Below the pieces are notes generated by a model. It saw only the letters and a list, made by a program, of their open reading frames with translations. It was not told the origin of the DNA and ran no database searches. 64,000 bases of DNA, from assembly GCF_020523985.1 (NCBI RefSeq), contig NZ_JAIVKM010000001.1, positions 1,798,001-1,862,000 on the forward strand, written 5' to 3'. Shown piece after piece: positions 34,297 through 44,847 of this stretch (within the stretch, counting starts at the first letter, position 1; each line of letters starts with the position of its first letter). This DNA comes from Mangrovibacter yixingensis (GTDB lineage Bacteria; Pseudomonadota; Gammaproteobacteria; Enterobacterales; Enterobacteriaceae). The position numbers and the translations under genes were made by a program.

Positions 34297-34869
34297 CTAT
34301 TCACGCTTTACTGGCAAAAACTGGCGCAGGGCAAAATGCAGTAACCCCATAGCGCCGTGAGCAAAAATATAGACTTCAATCAGGCCGGTCAGAAATTTAT
34401 GCCAGTGAATAACATTGAAGCCAACAACATACCCCATCAAATATAAAGCGACGCCAATAGCACCAGACAAAGCCACTAACAATAGTGCTCCCACACCTAA
34501 ACCCTGAACGGTAGCGGCGATCCCTCCCGCAGAAGCCTCAGGCAGGCGAAAGTGTGCCAGAGTGCGTAAATCCTTCACTATTCCTGAAAAATCCCCCAGC
34601 AGCCAGGCATAGTAATAACGAAAACCGCGCAGAACCAGGACATAGAACAGTAATGCGAAACCCAGTATCACCAGTAGCGAACCGGCAATAATATGCAACC
34701 AGGTACATAAGAACACCAATAACCCGGCACTGACATCGCTGATAGCTTCCACTTCTGTCGCATTGCTATTAATAATTTGCCCAATGACCAGCACCGCTAT
34801 CAGAATATGCACCACCCGTAAAAGCCGGGGCTGGGTTTCACCAAGGTAATGCCAGAATGTCCGTAACAT
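34297..34869 (-). CDS. Cytochrome b561-like membrane protein
   Basis: A 190-residue inner-membrane protein of the cytochrome b561 / Ni-hydrogenase b-type group. Four hydrophobic helices are visible. Candidate haem ligands are His21 (LRVVHILIA), His59 (CTWLHIIAG), and histidines in VIHWHKFLTG and FAHGAMGLLHFALR. It could pass electrons from the quinone pool to a periplasmic partner. It is the last gene of a minus-strand series that starts at the FadL-like gene at 46 kb, separated from the HAD gene by 96 bp. Its base composition looks more like the flanks than the GC-rich cluster. Confidence 0.75.
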   Translation of the reverse strand: MLRTFWHYLGETQPRLLRVVHILIAVLVIGQIINSNATEVEAISDVSAGLLVFLCTWLHIIAGSLLVILGFALLFYVLVLRGFRYYYAWLLGDFSGIVKDLRTLAHFRLPEASAGGIAATVQGLGVGALLLVALSGAIGVALYLMGYVVGFNVIHWHKFLTGLIEVYIFAHGAMGLLHFALRQFLPVKRE

Positions 34870-34965
34870 TGTCGTGCCTCATAACGCTTCGATTGTGCGT
34901 TAAGAGTGGCGCAATAAACTTAAAAAAAACTTAGCACTCAATAAAAATAGCCTGCTACAACGGGT

Positions 34966-35976
34966 TTAGTTCGCCGGGTGGTAACTGCACTGCGCCGGGT
35001 CGAATACCTGATTCCAGTCACTCTTCATATTCACCACCACCCAGCCATAATGAGGTGCCAGGCTCAGCCCGTTAATTAATTTGCCGCTGGCGCTCGGGTG
35101 CGCGTCATAAGCGTATTCCCGTTGTGCGTCTGTATGGTGAATCAGCACACCCAGTGGTTTTACCTGTTTATTCGCCGAAGTGTACTGCAGCATGGGCACA
35201 TCACCATCGCTGTTACCAAAGGCGGCCACCGGGCGGTGCCCCATAAACAGGTGAATGGAGACCGGTTTTTGGGCTTCGTCGTTATAAAACGCGCCTTTCA
35301 TGGTTTTCTCTAATTGTGTGCCGTCATCGGTCAGGCGAAACTCGGTTAACGAGAATGACCCCACCACCTGCTCAGGGGGAATACCGTACATCTCCCCCGC
35401 TACCCGGCGCATAAAATCAATCCCGCCACCGGATATAATCCAGGTTTTAAAGCCCTTCTCACGCAGGTAATCCAGCAACTGGCGCATCGGTAAATACCCC
35501 AGCTTGTTGTACGGGCAGCCAAACCGCGGGTGGCGGTGGGAAGCCAGCCAGGCATCAACCCGCCGGTCAAACTCTTCCACCGGCATATTGCTGTGAGTGA
35601 GGGTAAGCAGTGTCATCAGCCCCTGCTGCCCGGCTTTTGCCAGGGCTGCCATATCGTGTTTCTGCGCGGCAATCACCACCGGGTTATCCTGCCATTCGGG
35701 GTGAGAGGGTGCCAGGCGGTTAACTTCATCCACTGCAAACTGTAACTGGAATGTCAGGGGGGCTTCCGGCCACAACGTGCCGTCATTGTCGAACACCACA
35801 TAACGCTGGTTGACTGGGATAAAATCCGGGCCATCCTGCTGTGTACTTTGCGCCACCCAGCTAAGGATTTGCGCTTTGGCGGGCGATGCGTTCCAGGCGG
35901 ATAGCGGCTCGTTTTCAGCACTCCATGCCATGAACGGGAGCAACACAACAGCCAGCGGTAATAAACGTATTTTCAT
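34966..35976 (-). CDS. Periplasmic HAD-family phosphatase
   Basis: A 336-residue haloacid dehalogenase-type phosphatase with a signal peptide (MKIRLLPLAVVLLPFMAWSA), so it probably acts in the periplasm, which is uncommon for HAD enzymes. Motif I is FDNDGTLW with nucleophile Asp63 and Asp65; motif II is WIISGGGIDF; motif IV is AFGNSDGDVPML. The inserted cap lies between residues about 75 and 170. It resembles phosphoserine-phosphatase-like HADs, but the substrate is unknown. Its start overlaps the BatD-like stop by 4 bp, placing it in the sulfatase/MoxR series. Confidence 0.85.
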   Translation of the reverse strand: MKIRLLPLAVVLLPFMAWSAENEPLSAWNASPAKAQILSWVAQSTQQDGPDFIPVNQRYVVFDNDGTLWPEAPLTFQLQFAVDEVNRLAPSHPEWQDNPVVIAAQKHDMAALAKAGQQGLMTLLTLTHSNMPVEEFDRRVDAWLASHRHPRFGCPYNKLGYLPMRQLLDYLREKGFKTWIISGGGIDFMRRVAGEMYGIPPEQVVGSFSLTEFRLTDDGTQLEKTMKGAFYNDEAQKPVSIHLFMGHRPVAAFGNSDGDVPMLQYTSANKQVKPLGVLIHHTDAQREYAYDAHPSASGKLINGLSLAPHYGWVVVNMKSDWNQVFDPAQCSYHPAN

Positions 35977-36995
35977 TTTATTCTCCTGTGAGAAGGAATT
36001 TTATCCGGCAGAGGCACTTCGCCCCAGAAACCATGCCAGCGGTAACCCAATGTTTTACCCAAACGAATAAGTCGCAACCGCCCTTTCCAGGCGGCCAACA
36101 CCCCGGCCATAATCACCGCCAGCCAAATGACCAGCGTTCCCCAGGGGAGTGGCGTACCCGCCCGAAGAGCCGTTTCAGCCCCGGCGGCCCGTGCGGGGGC
36201 AAAATCCCATGTTTTCCCCGGCAAACGGGCTTCCTGCCAGCGCTGCGTGGCGGTGTCCCACCAGCGCAGTACCACATCTGGCGCTGAAAGGCTCCCCGCC
36301 TGTTGCGGCTGGTAGCGCAGCCTCTCAACATATTCAATACCGGTTACGTCACCACGCCCCTGGGTAAGTACCCGGCTTTGTGGGGCCAGCCGTTGCGTGT
36401 CTGTACCGGCTAGCGCAAATAACAGCGGCGGTACCTGTGCCGGAATAATCCCCTGTGCGCGCAGTGTGACCTGGCGTTCAACCACATCACCCACATGCAG
36501 TTCACCGTCTTCAGTTGCCCGGTAAAGTTGCCAGTGTTGCTGCAAAGCCAGGTGTGATGCGGGCAGGAAGCGGTCCGGTTGCTCCACACCAGCGGGCCAG
36601 TGAACGGGTTGTGTCAGTGCAGGCAGGGTGGCTGTCGTCGGACCTTCCTGTACTGAAGGCTGAGTAATACTGATGGCAGGCAGCACCAGGTTGCCACCGT
36701 CAAAGGCCACCACCTGGCGGGACATGCGCACACCGCTCCAGGTGGTGTTCCCGCGTCGTCGGCTCAACAACTGGTTAGGCGGAGCATCTGTCAGCAACAT
36801 GCCATTTTCTATTGGCATGGCCGATGGCCATTGTGGCGGTGGGTTAAACCAGCCGTCTGTCCACCAGGTCACCACCACCCGGGCCGGTTGCCCGGGCACC
36901 AGTTGGTCTGGAGCCACCAGTTCACGGGTAATTTCAGTGGCTGCCTGAGCACAACCGGCCAGGCACAACAGTAACCAGAAAAGTGCTTTTTTCAT
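35973..36995 (-). CDS. BatD-like membrane protein
   Basis: A 340-residue envelope protein with a signal peptide (MKKALFWLLLCLAGCAQA; it also has an LAGC lipobox-like sequence, so it may be a lipoprotein), a large periplasmic beta-rich region (ELVAPDQLVPGQPARVVVTW, VERQVTLRAQGI), and one C-terminal membrane helix (about residues 287-304) before a short basic cytoplasmic tail. This layout is that of BatD/oxygen-tolerance proteins, though it is short for the family. Overlaps of 4 bp with both neighbours show tight coupling with the VWA genes. Confidence 0.75.
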   Translation of the reverse strand: MKKALFWLLLCLAGCAQAATEITRELVAPDQLVPGQPARVVVTWWTDGWFNPPPQWPSAMPIENGMLLTDAPPNQLLSRRRGNTTWSGVRMSRQVVAFDGGNLVLPAISITQPSVQEGPTTATLPALTQPVHWPAGVEQPDRFLPASHLALQQHWQLYRATEDGELHVGDVVERQVTLRAQGIIPAQVPPLLFALAGTDTQRLAPQSRVLTQGRGDVTGIEYVERLRYQPQQAGSLSAPDVVLRWWDTATQRWQEARLPGKTWDFAPARAAGAETALRAGTPLPWGTLVIWLAVIMAGVLAAWKGRLRLIRLGKTLGYRWHGFWGEVPLPDKIPSHRRIK

Positions 36996-38530
36996 TGCGC
37001 CTCCTCTGGTGCCGCGTGATAGAGGTTTTCCAGCAGGCCTGCCGGGGAAATATCCAGCCTGTCATACCACTGGCTGAGCTGTGGGGCCGCAACAGTTGTG
37101 GGTTGACTCAGTTGCTGCTCCACGCCCTGCTCTTTGTCCAGATCATGTTTTATCGCATCCGGGTCAAAGTTTTGGTCACCGTCCTGCTCCGCCTGGCGGT
37201 CGCGTTCCTGTTTACGTAACTGCAGCACAATCGCGGCAATTTTCGCCCGGTTTGCCAGCGCCAGGTGCCAGCCGGGCCGCAGGCTCAATGCTTCGTCATA
37301 GCGGTTAAGTGCCTGCTGCCACTGTTTCAGTTGTGCGCAGGTGTTGCCCTGCCACACCAGCATATCCGGGCCGGGAGGCGCTTCACGAAATGCAGACAGC
37401 GCCGCGTTGTAGTCCTGCGCCATATAGAGTGCAATGCCCCGGCGCAGCGGGTCCTGGTAGTGCTGAGCGGCACTGGCATAATCACCGTGGTTAAACGCCA
37501 TCTGGCCCTGCATGTCCGGGCTTACCCAGGCATCCAGCCAGCCACTGGCCGATGCCTGAGGGCTGAACCCACTAAAAGAAACTGACACCAGCACGGCGAG
37601 AAACCACTGTCGCCTGCCGGCAAGCAACACCAGTAAAAACGGGATAACCAGCCAGTAACCGCTGTTCAGCCAGTGCATATCGCTGCGGCTGTTCTGCTGC
37701 TGTGTCACGCTGTGTTGTACCTGGCGCACCACCGCATTCACATCGTCATTGTCGTGGCTGACAAGCGTTACGGGTATTCCGGCAGATTTCAGTTGGGTGA
37801 AACGCGCCACATTAAGGCGGGTTGTGCCCGTATCAGCCGCGAATGCTTCCGGTAACCGGCCACCGGCTGCCGTGCCAGGTACCCAGACCTGCAACGGTAA
37901 CTCCCCTTCATGTTCACTCAACCACCGGGCATCCTGTGCAGTGAGGTTGTCCGCCACCAGTATCAGGCTGTGTGGCACTGTACTGTTGCGCGGAAAGCTG
38001 TTGTTTGCCAGTTGAACAGCGGCCTGTAACCCGCTGCCGTCGCCCTCCGGTAATTGTTCTGGGGTTTGGGCATTCAGAAATAAATTAAAAAAGGCCGGGT
38101 CATCGGTAAGCGGCACGGTGAGAAAGGCGCGGGAGCGGTACACCACCAGCCCGGTGCGGCTGCCGGGCAGTGCCTCAACCAGTTGTTGCAGTTTGCGCTG
38201 CATCTGCTGGTGGCGGCTGGGGGGAATATCCTGTGCCAGCATAGCGCTGTCCTGTTGCAGGATAACCATTACATTTGACTGCAGGCTCAGGCCGGACGGC
38301 TGCGCTTTCTGCCATGATGGCCCGGCCAGTGCCAGCATACCCAGCGCCCAGGCTACTGCAAGCCAGCCGTTTCGCCGCGACCGCTCACCGGTGACCAGCA
38401 CACGGGCAAACGCGGGCGACATAATGCGGTACCAGGCACTGCTGCCAGCCCGCCCTGCCCACAGCAACAGCGGGCATAGCAGTAACCCGGCCAGCCACCA
38501 GGGCGACAGAAAGTGGAACGTGCCGGTCAT
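36992..38530 (-). CDS. VWA-TPR membrane protein (BatB/BatC-like fusion)
   Basis: A 512-residue protein: two N-terminal membrane helices (about 8-25 and 57-70), a von Willebrand A domain (about 85-275), another membrane segment (about 291-320), and C-terminal TPR repeats (about 345-440) followed by a charged, Gln-rich end. The MIDAS motif, DxSxS in true VWA domains, reads LQQDSAM here, so metal binding at this site is probably lost, unlike in the BatA-like neighbour. The layout is that of BatB plus BatC fused in one chain. It overlaps batA-like and batD-like genes by 4 bp each. Confidence 0.8.
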   Translation of the reverse strand: MTGTFHFLSPWWLAGLLLCPLLLWAGRAGSSAWYRIMSPAFARVLVTGERSRRNGWLAVAWALGMLALAGPSWQKAQPSGLSLQSNVMVILQQDSAMLAQDIPPSRHQQMQRKLQQLVEALPGSRTGLVVYRSRAFLTVPLTDDPAFFNLFLNAQTPEQLPEGDGSGLQAAVQLANNSFPRNSTVPHSLILVADNLTAQDARWLSEHEGELPLQVWVPGTAAGGRLPEAFAADTGTTRLNVARFTQLKSAGIPVTLVSHDNDDVNAVVRQVQHSVTQQQNSRSDMHWLNSGYWLVIPFLLVLLAGRRQWFLAVLVSVSFSGFSPQASASGWLDAWVSPDMQGQMAFNHGDYASAAQHYQDPLRRGIALYMAQDYNAALSAFREAPPGPDMLVWQGNTCAQLKQWQQALNRYDEALSLRPGWHLALANRAKIAAIVLQLRKQERDRQAEQDGDQNFDPDAIKHDLDKEQGVEQQLSQPTTVAAPQLSQWYDRLDISPAGLLENLYHAAPEEAQ

Positions 38531-39507
38531 AACCGCCTCCCCGCCATGGCGAATCCGGCCAGGCTGAACAGCAGCAACACAACCAGCGCACTACCCAGTG
38601 GCCAGGGGAACAGCGCCTGGCGCCAGGCATAGCCCTGGGTTTCCACCCGCGCCGGGGTCATGGCATCAATGGTCTGCCACACCTGAGCCAGGCGTGAAGC
38701 CGAGCTGCCTGCCTGCCAGAACTGGCCCCCGGTTTGCTGCGCAATGGTCTGTAACAGCGCCGTATCCACTTTATCCGGGCCGGTTGCCTGCGTATCGCCA
38801 AAGGCAATGGTGTGTACTTCCACATGGTGAGATACCGCCAGTTGTACCGCCATATCCGGCGCCAGCCGGGAAGCCGTGTCGTTACCGTCGGTTAATAAAA
38901 TCGCCATCCGGCTGGCTCTGGCATCCACTCCGGTGTCCAGTAATTTCACGGCTACCGCCAGGGCATCGCCCACGGCGGTCTGTTGCCCGGCCATTCCTGC
39001 AGACAACTGGGTCACCCTTGCCAGCAACGCCTGCTTATCTTCACTGAGTGGCGCAAAGGGCCAGGCCTGCCCGGCGAAGATAACCAGCCCCATGCGGTCG
39101 GTTTTACGCCGGGTAATAAATTCCTGCACGGTGTGCTGTACTGCCTGCAAACGGGTTTGCCCACCAGCCCCGTCACGGGTGTCCATTGAGCCTGAAACAT
39201 CCAGCACCAGAACAATGTTGCGCAGCGGTTTAATGATTTGTTGGGGAGGCAACAGGTATTCCGGGCGGGCCAGCGCACAAACAGCCAACAACCAGGCAAG
39301 CCAGAACCCGGCAACCTTCCAGCGCCGGGGGGCTCGTGGCGCGTCAGACAGTTGCAGTTCTGCCACCAGTTGCGGCAAAAAAGGAACACGCACCTGTGCT
39401 CCGGCATTGGGTGTTTTTCTGGCAAGCAGCCCGGTGAGAAATGGCAGAGGTAACAATAACCACGCCCAGGGCCAGGCAAAACTCAGACGGGAAAGGAGTT
39501 CAGACAT
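38527..39507 (-). CDS. VWA membrane protein (BatA-like)
   Basis: A 326-residue inner-membrane protein with two N-terminal hydrophobic helices (about 12-29 and 66-80), a VWA domain (about 90-285) and a final membrane helix (300-320). The MIDAS is intact: LDVSGSMDTRDG, the Thr loop QQTAVGDALA, and LLTDGND. VWA proteins of this kind work with MoxR ATPases in folding or metal-insertion tasks. It overlaps the upstream DUF4381 gene by 8 bp and the downstream VWA-TPR gene by 4 bp. Confidence 0.87.
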   Translation of the reverse strand: MSELLSRLSFAWPWAWLLLPLPFLTGLLARKTPNAGAQVRVPFLPQLVAELQLSDAPRAPRRWKVAGFWLAWLLAVCALARPEYLLPPQQIIKPLRNIVLVLDVSGSMDTRDGAGGQTRLQAVQHTVQEFITRRKTDRMGLVIFAGQAWPFAPLSEDKQALLARVTQLSAGMAGQQTAVGDALAVAVKLLDTGVDARASRMAILLTDGNDTASRLAPDMAVQLAVSHHVEVHTIAFGDTQATGPDKVDTALLQTIAQQTGGQFWQAGSSASRLAQVWQTIDAMTPARVETQGYAWRQALFPWPLGSALVVLLLFSLAGFAMAGRRL

Positions 39508-39940
39508 CCGGTGTCTCCTTCAGCCATTGCGCTATCTGCCCCCGGATACGCGCATTGACAGGCTCTGGTAACCGGTTGTCTGGCTGGCAGTATCTTTCTG
39601 CCAGCGCTGTTACCAGGTCCGCATCAAGGGGCACCTGTGCCAGCACCTCCTCCACGCTCTGCAGGCGGCTGACTTCCGCGCGCGGATGGTGTACCAACAA
39701 AATACGCCGGACCACCTCCAGCCAGTCATCTGCATTATTCAGGTTGCGCGCCAGGGCTGATGCTTCACGGCGCCAGCGGTTGCGCCGCCAGCGGGCAACG
39801 CGGAACAGCCCCCAGACACCGGCTACCAGCGCCAGGCAAACAGCCAGCCAGTACCAGCCATCCGGCAACGGTAACCAGGAAACAGGTTGTGGCAACGCAG
39901 GCAACGCCAGCTCTGGTACGGTAAAGCCTTTATCCAGCAT
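39500..39940 (-). CDS. DUF4381 membrane protein
   Basis: A 146-residue protein with one membrane helix (about residues 28-47, WYWLAVCLALVAGVWGLFRV) after a short N-terminal stretch with the typical PLPQPVSWLPLPDGWYW, then a basic cytoplasmic domain. This fits DUF4381, a family found nearly always between DUF58 and BatA genes in MoxR operons. Function is unknown. It starts directly after the DUF58 stop codon and overlaps the next gene by 8 bp. Confidence 0.8.
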   Translation of the reverse strand: MLDKGFTVPELALPALPQPVSWLPLPDGWYWLAVCLALVAGVWGLFRVARWRRNRWRREASALARNLNNADDWLEVVRRILLVHHPRAEVSRLQSVEEVLAQVPLDADLVTALAERYCQPDNRLPEPVNARIRGQIAQWLKETPDV

Positions 39941-40846
39941 TTACACCCCCGGCCTGAGTTGGGGCAATAACGGCTCGCTCACCACCAACTGGTTAACCCG
40001 GCACCCCGTGCGCGCCAGCCGATTTTCCAGGGTCGCCAGGCGCCTGCTGGTCTGTTCGCGAATGCGTTGCTGCAAGGCAGGCGTTAGCGAAACCGTGGCA
40101 CGCACCTGTTGGTAATACGCACCCAGTTCCCCACTGGCGGGCAAACGCAGGTGCAAATCATCCAGCAAAATAAAGGCGCTGACACTGCCACGGCGGCATA
40201 ACCTTGCCAGCAGGGTTTCACAGGCAGGGTCCAGGTCATGAAAATCACTGATAAACGCCAGCCAGGTACCGGGCGGCATCATTTTATCCAGCCGGATCAG
40301 TACAGATAACAGCGTGACTGGCCCGGTGGTTCCGGACTGGTAACGCGCCGGCAGTGCAGCATTAAAGCTTTCCAGTGAAGCCAGCAGTGGGGGCAGACTG
40401 GCTGCCGGGCTGCGGCACGGAACCGGATGTAGATGGTCATCGCCAAAAACCAGGCTGCCCAGCCTGTCGCCATCGTGCCAGGCCCGCCAGGCCAGCAGCG
40501 CCGCGATTTGCGCAGCCGCAACAGATTTCATTTGCCCGCGGGTGGCGAAAAACATATCCAGCCGCTGGTCAGTACACACCAGCACCGGGCGTTCGCGCTC
40601 TTCGTTGTACAGCCGCACCCAGGGGGTCCGCAGCCGGGCAGTCGCCTGCCAGTCTATCAGGCGTACATCATCACCGGGCTGGTAACGGCGCAGGCTGTCG
40701 AAGTTAAGCCCACGCCCGGTCTGCCGGGCCACCCGCTCCCCGGCCTGCGCACCGGGAGGCAGCTGAGCCGGGGGGTTACGCAATTGCCGTGCCGCGGTTG
40801 CCAGCGACATTAACTGTTCACGGGTGACTGTGATTTCACCAGGCAT
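39941..40846 (-). CDS. DUF58 domain protein
   Basis: A 301-residue cytoplasmic protein. The DUF58 signature lies in YQPGDDVRLIDWQATARL and the following RLYNEERERPVLVCTDQRLD; the domain is a degenerate VWA fold and is the regular partner of MoxR ATPases. No membrane helix is seen. It shares one base with the MoxR stop codon, which implies coupled translation and probably a stoichiometric complex. Confidence 0.87.
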   Translation of the reverse strand: MPGEITVTREQLMSLATAARQLRNPPAQLPPGAQAGERVARQTGRGLNFDSLRRYQPGDDVRLIDWQATARLRTPWVRLYNEERERPVLVCTDQRLDMFFATRGQMKSVAAAQIAALLAWRAWHDGDRLGSLVFGDDHLHPVPCRSPAASLPPLLASLESFNAALPARYQSGTTGPVTLLSVLIRLDKMMPPGTWLAFISDFHDLDPACETLLARLCRRGSVSAFILLDDLHLRLPASGELGAYYQQVRATVSLTPALQQRIREQTSRRLATLENRLARTGCRVNQLVVSEPLLPQLRPGV

Positions 40847-41838
40847 CAGGCCACCACCGCATCCAGCAGCATCTGTACCGCATCATCGGCCGTAATGTTG
40901 TCGGCACTGGCCTGGTAACTGAGCAGCAGCCGGTGGCGCAGTACCGCCGGTGCCACGGTATGAATATCTTCCGGTAACACGGCATCGCGGCCAGACAACC
41001 AGGCCTGAGCACGGGCACAACGGTCCAGCGCCAGGGTGCCACGCGGGCTGACGCCCAGGGCCAGGTAGCTGGCGAATGCCTCACTGACCGCCGATGGCGT
41101 GCGGGTCATTGCTACCAGGTTGACTATGTATTCCTCCATGGCCGGTGCCACATACAGGCTGGCGATATCCCGCCAGCATGTGTTGATATCCGCCTGGCTC
41201 AGCACCACGTCAGGTTCGTTACTGGTCTGTGGCTTTTCACCCTGGTAGCGGGCCTGCTGTTCCTGGCGCACCAGTTGCATCACGCGCTGTTCATGCTCTT
41301 TACTGGGGTAACCCACCTGCACTTTCATCAAAAAGCGGTCGAGTTGGGCTTCCGGCAATGGCCAGGTCCCTTCCTGGTCGATGGGGTTTTGAGTTGCCAT
41401 GACCATAAACACGCCGGGCAGCGGCCAGGTTTTCCCGGCCACCGTCACATGGCGCTCTTCCATGGCTTCCAGCAGGGCCGACTGCACCCTGGCGGAAGCC
41501 CGGTTGATTTCATCTGCCAGAATGATGTTGCCAAACACGGGGCCAGGCCGGAAGCGGAACTGGTCTTCCTCTCTGGTGGCCTGCTGCTGGTAAATTTCAC
41601 TGCCGGTAATGTCTGAAGGCAGTAAATCCGGGGTGAACTGAATGCGGCGAAACTCCCCTTCAACATGTTCTGCCAGCGCCCGCACTGCGCGGGTTTTTGC
41701 CAGCCCCGGCAGCCCTTCGAGCAACACATGCCCATCGCACAGCAGGGCAATAACCAGCATCCGTACCAGATTCTCCTGCCCCAGAACCTGCCGGTTCATG
41801 GCAGCTTCCAGTGCCAGCATTTTTTCACGCAGCGTCAT
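40846..41838 (-). CDS. MoxR-family AAA+ ATPase
   Basis: A 330-residue AAA+ ATPase. Walker A GLPGLAKTR, Walker B ILADEINRA, sensor 1 MATQNPID with the following QEGTWPLPEAQLDRF, and an arginine-finger region are in order. MoxR proteins act as chaperones that mature or activate partner enzymes, often through VWA proteins. Here it overlaps the sulfatase maturase gene by 4 bp and the DUF58 gene by one base, which ties the chaperone module to the sulfatase. Confidence 0.92.
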   Translation of the reverse strand: MTLREKMLALEAAMNRQVLGQENLVRMLVIALLCDGHVLLEGLPGLAKTRAVRALAEHVEGEFRRIQFTPDLLPSDITGSEIYQQQATREEDQFRFRPGPVFGNIILADEINRASARVQSALLEAMEERHVTVAGKTWPLPGVFMVMATQNPIDQEGTWPLPEAQLDRFLMKVQVGYPSKEHEQRVMQLVRQEQQARYQGEKPQTSNEPDVVLSQADINTCWRDIASLYVAPAMEEYIVNLVAMTRTPSAVSEAFASYLALGVSPRGTLALDRCARAQAWLSGRDAVLPEDIHTVAPAVLRHRLLLSYQASADNITADDAVQMLLDAVVA

Positions 41839-43130
41839 AACACCTTCTCCTGATCCGGGTGTTTCAGCAGCACGGCAATCCCGGCCAGAATGGGGGCCGA
41901 ATAGTCAAAAAAGGCTTTGATGCCCGGGCAGAGGTAATTCAACCCGGCTTCACCATCTTTGGTGCGTACCAGGCGGTTTTTGGGGCACTCTCCCCAGCAC
42001 AGTTTCAGGTGTGGGCAGCGTTTACAGTCGCCTGGCAGGGTATCGCGCTTGCCAAACCCGAAGGCTTTCTGGCGCTCTGAAATCGCCATATGAGCAAGGC
42101 GTGCATCCGCCAGGTTACCCAGCCGGTATTCCGGGTAAACGTAGTGGTCACAGGAAAAAATATCGCCATTTTTTTCAATAGCCAGCCCCTTCCCGCAGAA
42201 CTCTGCAGTCACGCAGATTTGTGCTGGCATGCCCATGGTCTGGGCCACGGCCGTTTCAAACAGGTTAACCTGCACCCGCCCAAGGTCGTTATTCACCCAC
42301 TCTTCGAAAACAGCAATCAGAAAGCGCCCCCACTCTTCTGGGTCTACTGACCAGTCGGTGACAATGGAATCCAGATCGCCAGGTTTTGCCCGCCGGGTAC
42401 CGGTCACCGGAATGGAACCGTCTGGCCAAAACTGCGGTGCCGTTTGCTGAAATTCACGGGCTTCCACACAGGGGTTGAACTGGATATAAGTGACACCCAG
42501 TTCACGGGTCAGGAAGCGGTATACCTCCAGCGGGAAACGGGCATTGGTGTTATTGACGGTGACCAGGGCGTTAAAGGGCACCTGGTGGCGTTTCAGGGCT
42601 GCCACACCTTCCATCACGCGGGCAAAGGTGGGCTTACCGCTACGGGTGACCCGGTGGCGGTCATGGAGTTGTTCCGGGCCGTCTATCGATAACCCCACCA
42701 GAAAATGGTGCGCTTTCAGCCAGGCTGCCCACTCATCATTAAGCAACAGGCCGTTGGTTTGCAGGTCATTCTCAATACGCTGGCCGGGTTTCTGGTATTT
42801 TTTCTGGAAAGCCACCACTTTGTCGAACCAGGCAAGCCCCATCAGGGTGGGTTCGCCCCCCTGCCAGGAAAACACCACCTGGTCGCCATCCTGGCTGTCG
42901 ATATACTGGCGGATAAAATTTTCCAGAACCTCGTCGGACATATCTTCGCGCCGGTTCTGGTGCAGCAGGTGCTCTTTGTGCAGGTAGAAACAGTAGGTGC
43001 AGTCGATATTGCAGCGTGAGCCGGTGGGTTTGGCCATCACATGGAAGCGCCGCTGGTACGCCGGGCCTTTGCCCTGATATTTTTCAGCTGAGGGTAAAGC
43101 GGTAACGGGCAGCGTGGTGCTGTGCTTCAT
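41835..43130 (-). CDS. Anaerobic sulfatase-maturating enzyme (radical SAM)
   Basis: A 431-residue radical SAM enzyme that converts a Ser or Cys of sulfatases to formylglycine. The SAM cluster motif CxxxCxxC is Cys40-Cys44-Cys47 (SRCNIDCTYCFYLHKE). SPASM-type cysteines for two more clusters are in SCDHYVYPEYRLGN, DCKRCPHLKLCWGECPKNR and NYLCPGI. It belongs with E. coli AslB and Klebsiella AtsB. It lies 50 bp after the sulfatase gene and overlaps moxR, so the substrate is almost certainly the neighbouring sulfatase, before or during its export. Confidence 0.93.
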   Translation of the reverse strand: MKHSTTLPVTALPSAEKYQGKGPAYQRRFHVMAKPTGSRCNIDCTYCFYLHKEHLLHQNRREDMSDEVLENFIRQYIDSQDGDQVVFSWQGGEPTLMGLAWFDKVVAFQKKYQKPGQRIENDLQTNGLLLNDEWAAWLKAHHFLVGLSIDGPEQLHDRHRVTRSGKPTFARVMEGVAALKRHQVPFNALVTVNNTNARFPLEVYRFLTRELGVTYIQFNPCVEAREFQQTAPQFWPDGSIPVTGTRRAKPGDLDSIVTDWSVDPEEWGRFLIAVFEEWVNNDLGRVQVNLFETAVAQTMGMPAQICVTAEFCGKGLAIEKNGDIFSCDHYVYPEYRLGNLADARLAHMAISERQKAFGFGKRDTLPGDCKRCPHLKLCWGECPKNRLVRTKDGEAGLNYLCPGIKAFFDYSAPILAGIAVLLKHPDQEKVL

Positions 43131-43142
43131 AAAACCTCCGTT

Positions 43143-43167
43143 AACCGGGCAGTTCCCCTGCCCGGTT
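43143..43167 (-). other. intercistronic hairpin between sulfatase and maturase
   Basis: Perfect 10-bp arms AACCGGGCAG and CTGCCCGGTT around a five-base loop lie in the 50-bp gap between the sulfatase stop and the maturase start. There is no U tract. It could protect the 3' end of the sulfatase message or partly stop transcription, letting sulfatase exceed the maturase and MoxR modules. Confidence 0.6.
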
Positions 43168-43180
43168 GTGGGTAACCCAA

Positions 43181-44761
<1,581 letters not shown>

Positions 44762-44847
44762 TTCTGTGCTCCGATTATCGTGATCACATCAGGTCCTTGA
44801 ACTATTTTGGGGTTACGACCAGTTACACCATCTGCTGTTCCTCTTGA

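Noticed and set aside
38876-40115. overlapping plus-strand frames of 224-231 codons opposite the VWA and DUF4381 genes
   Set aside because: Low-complexity composition typical of the complement of GC-rich genes, and no start signals.
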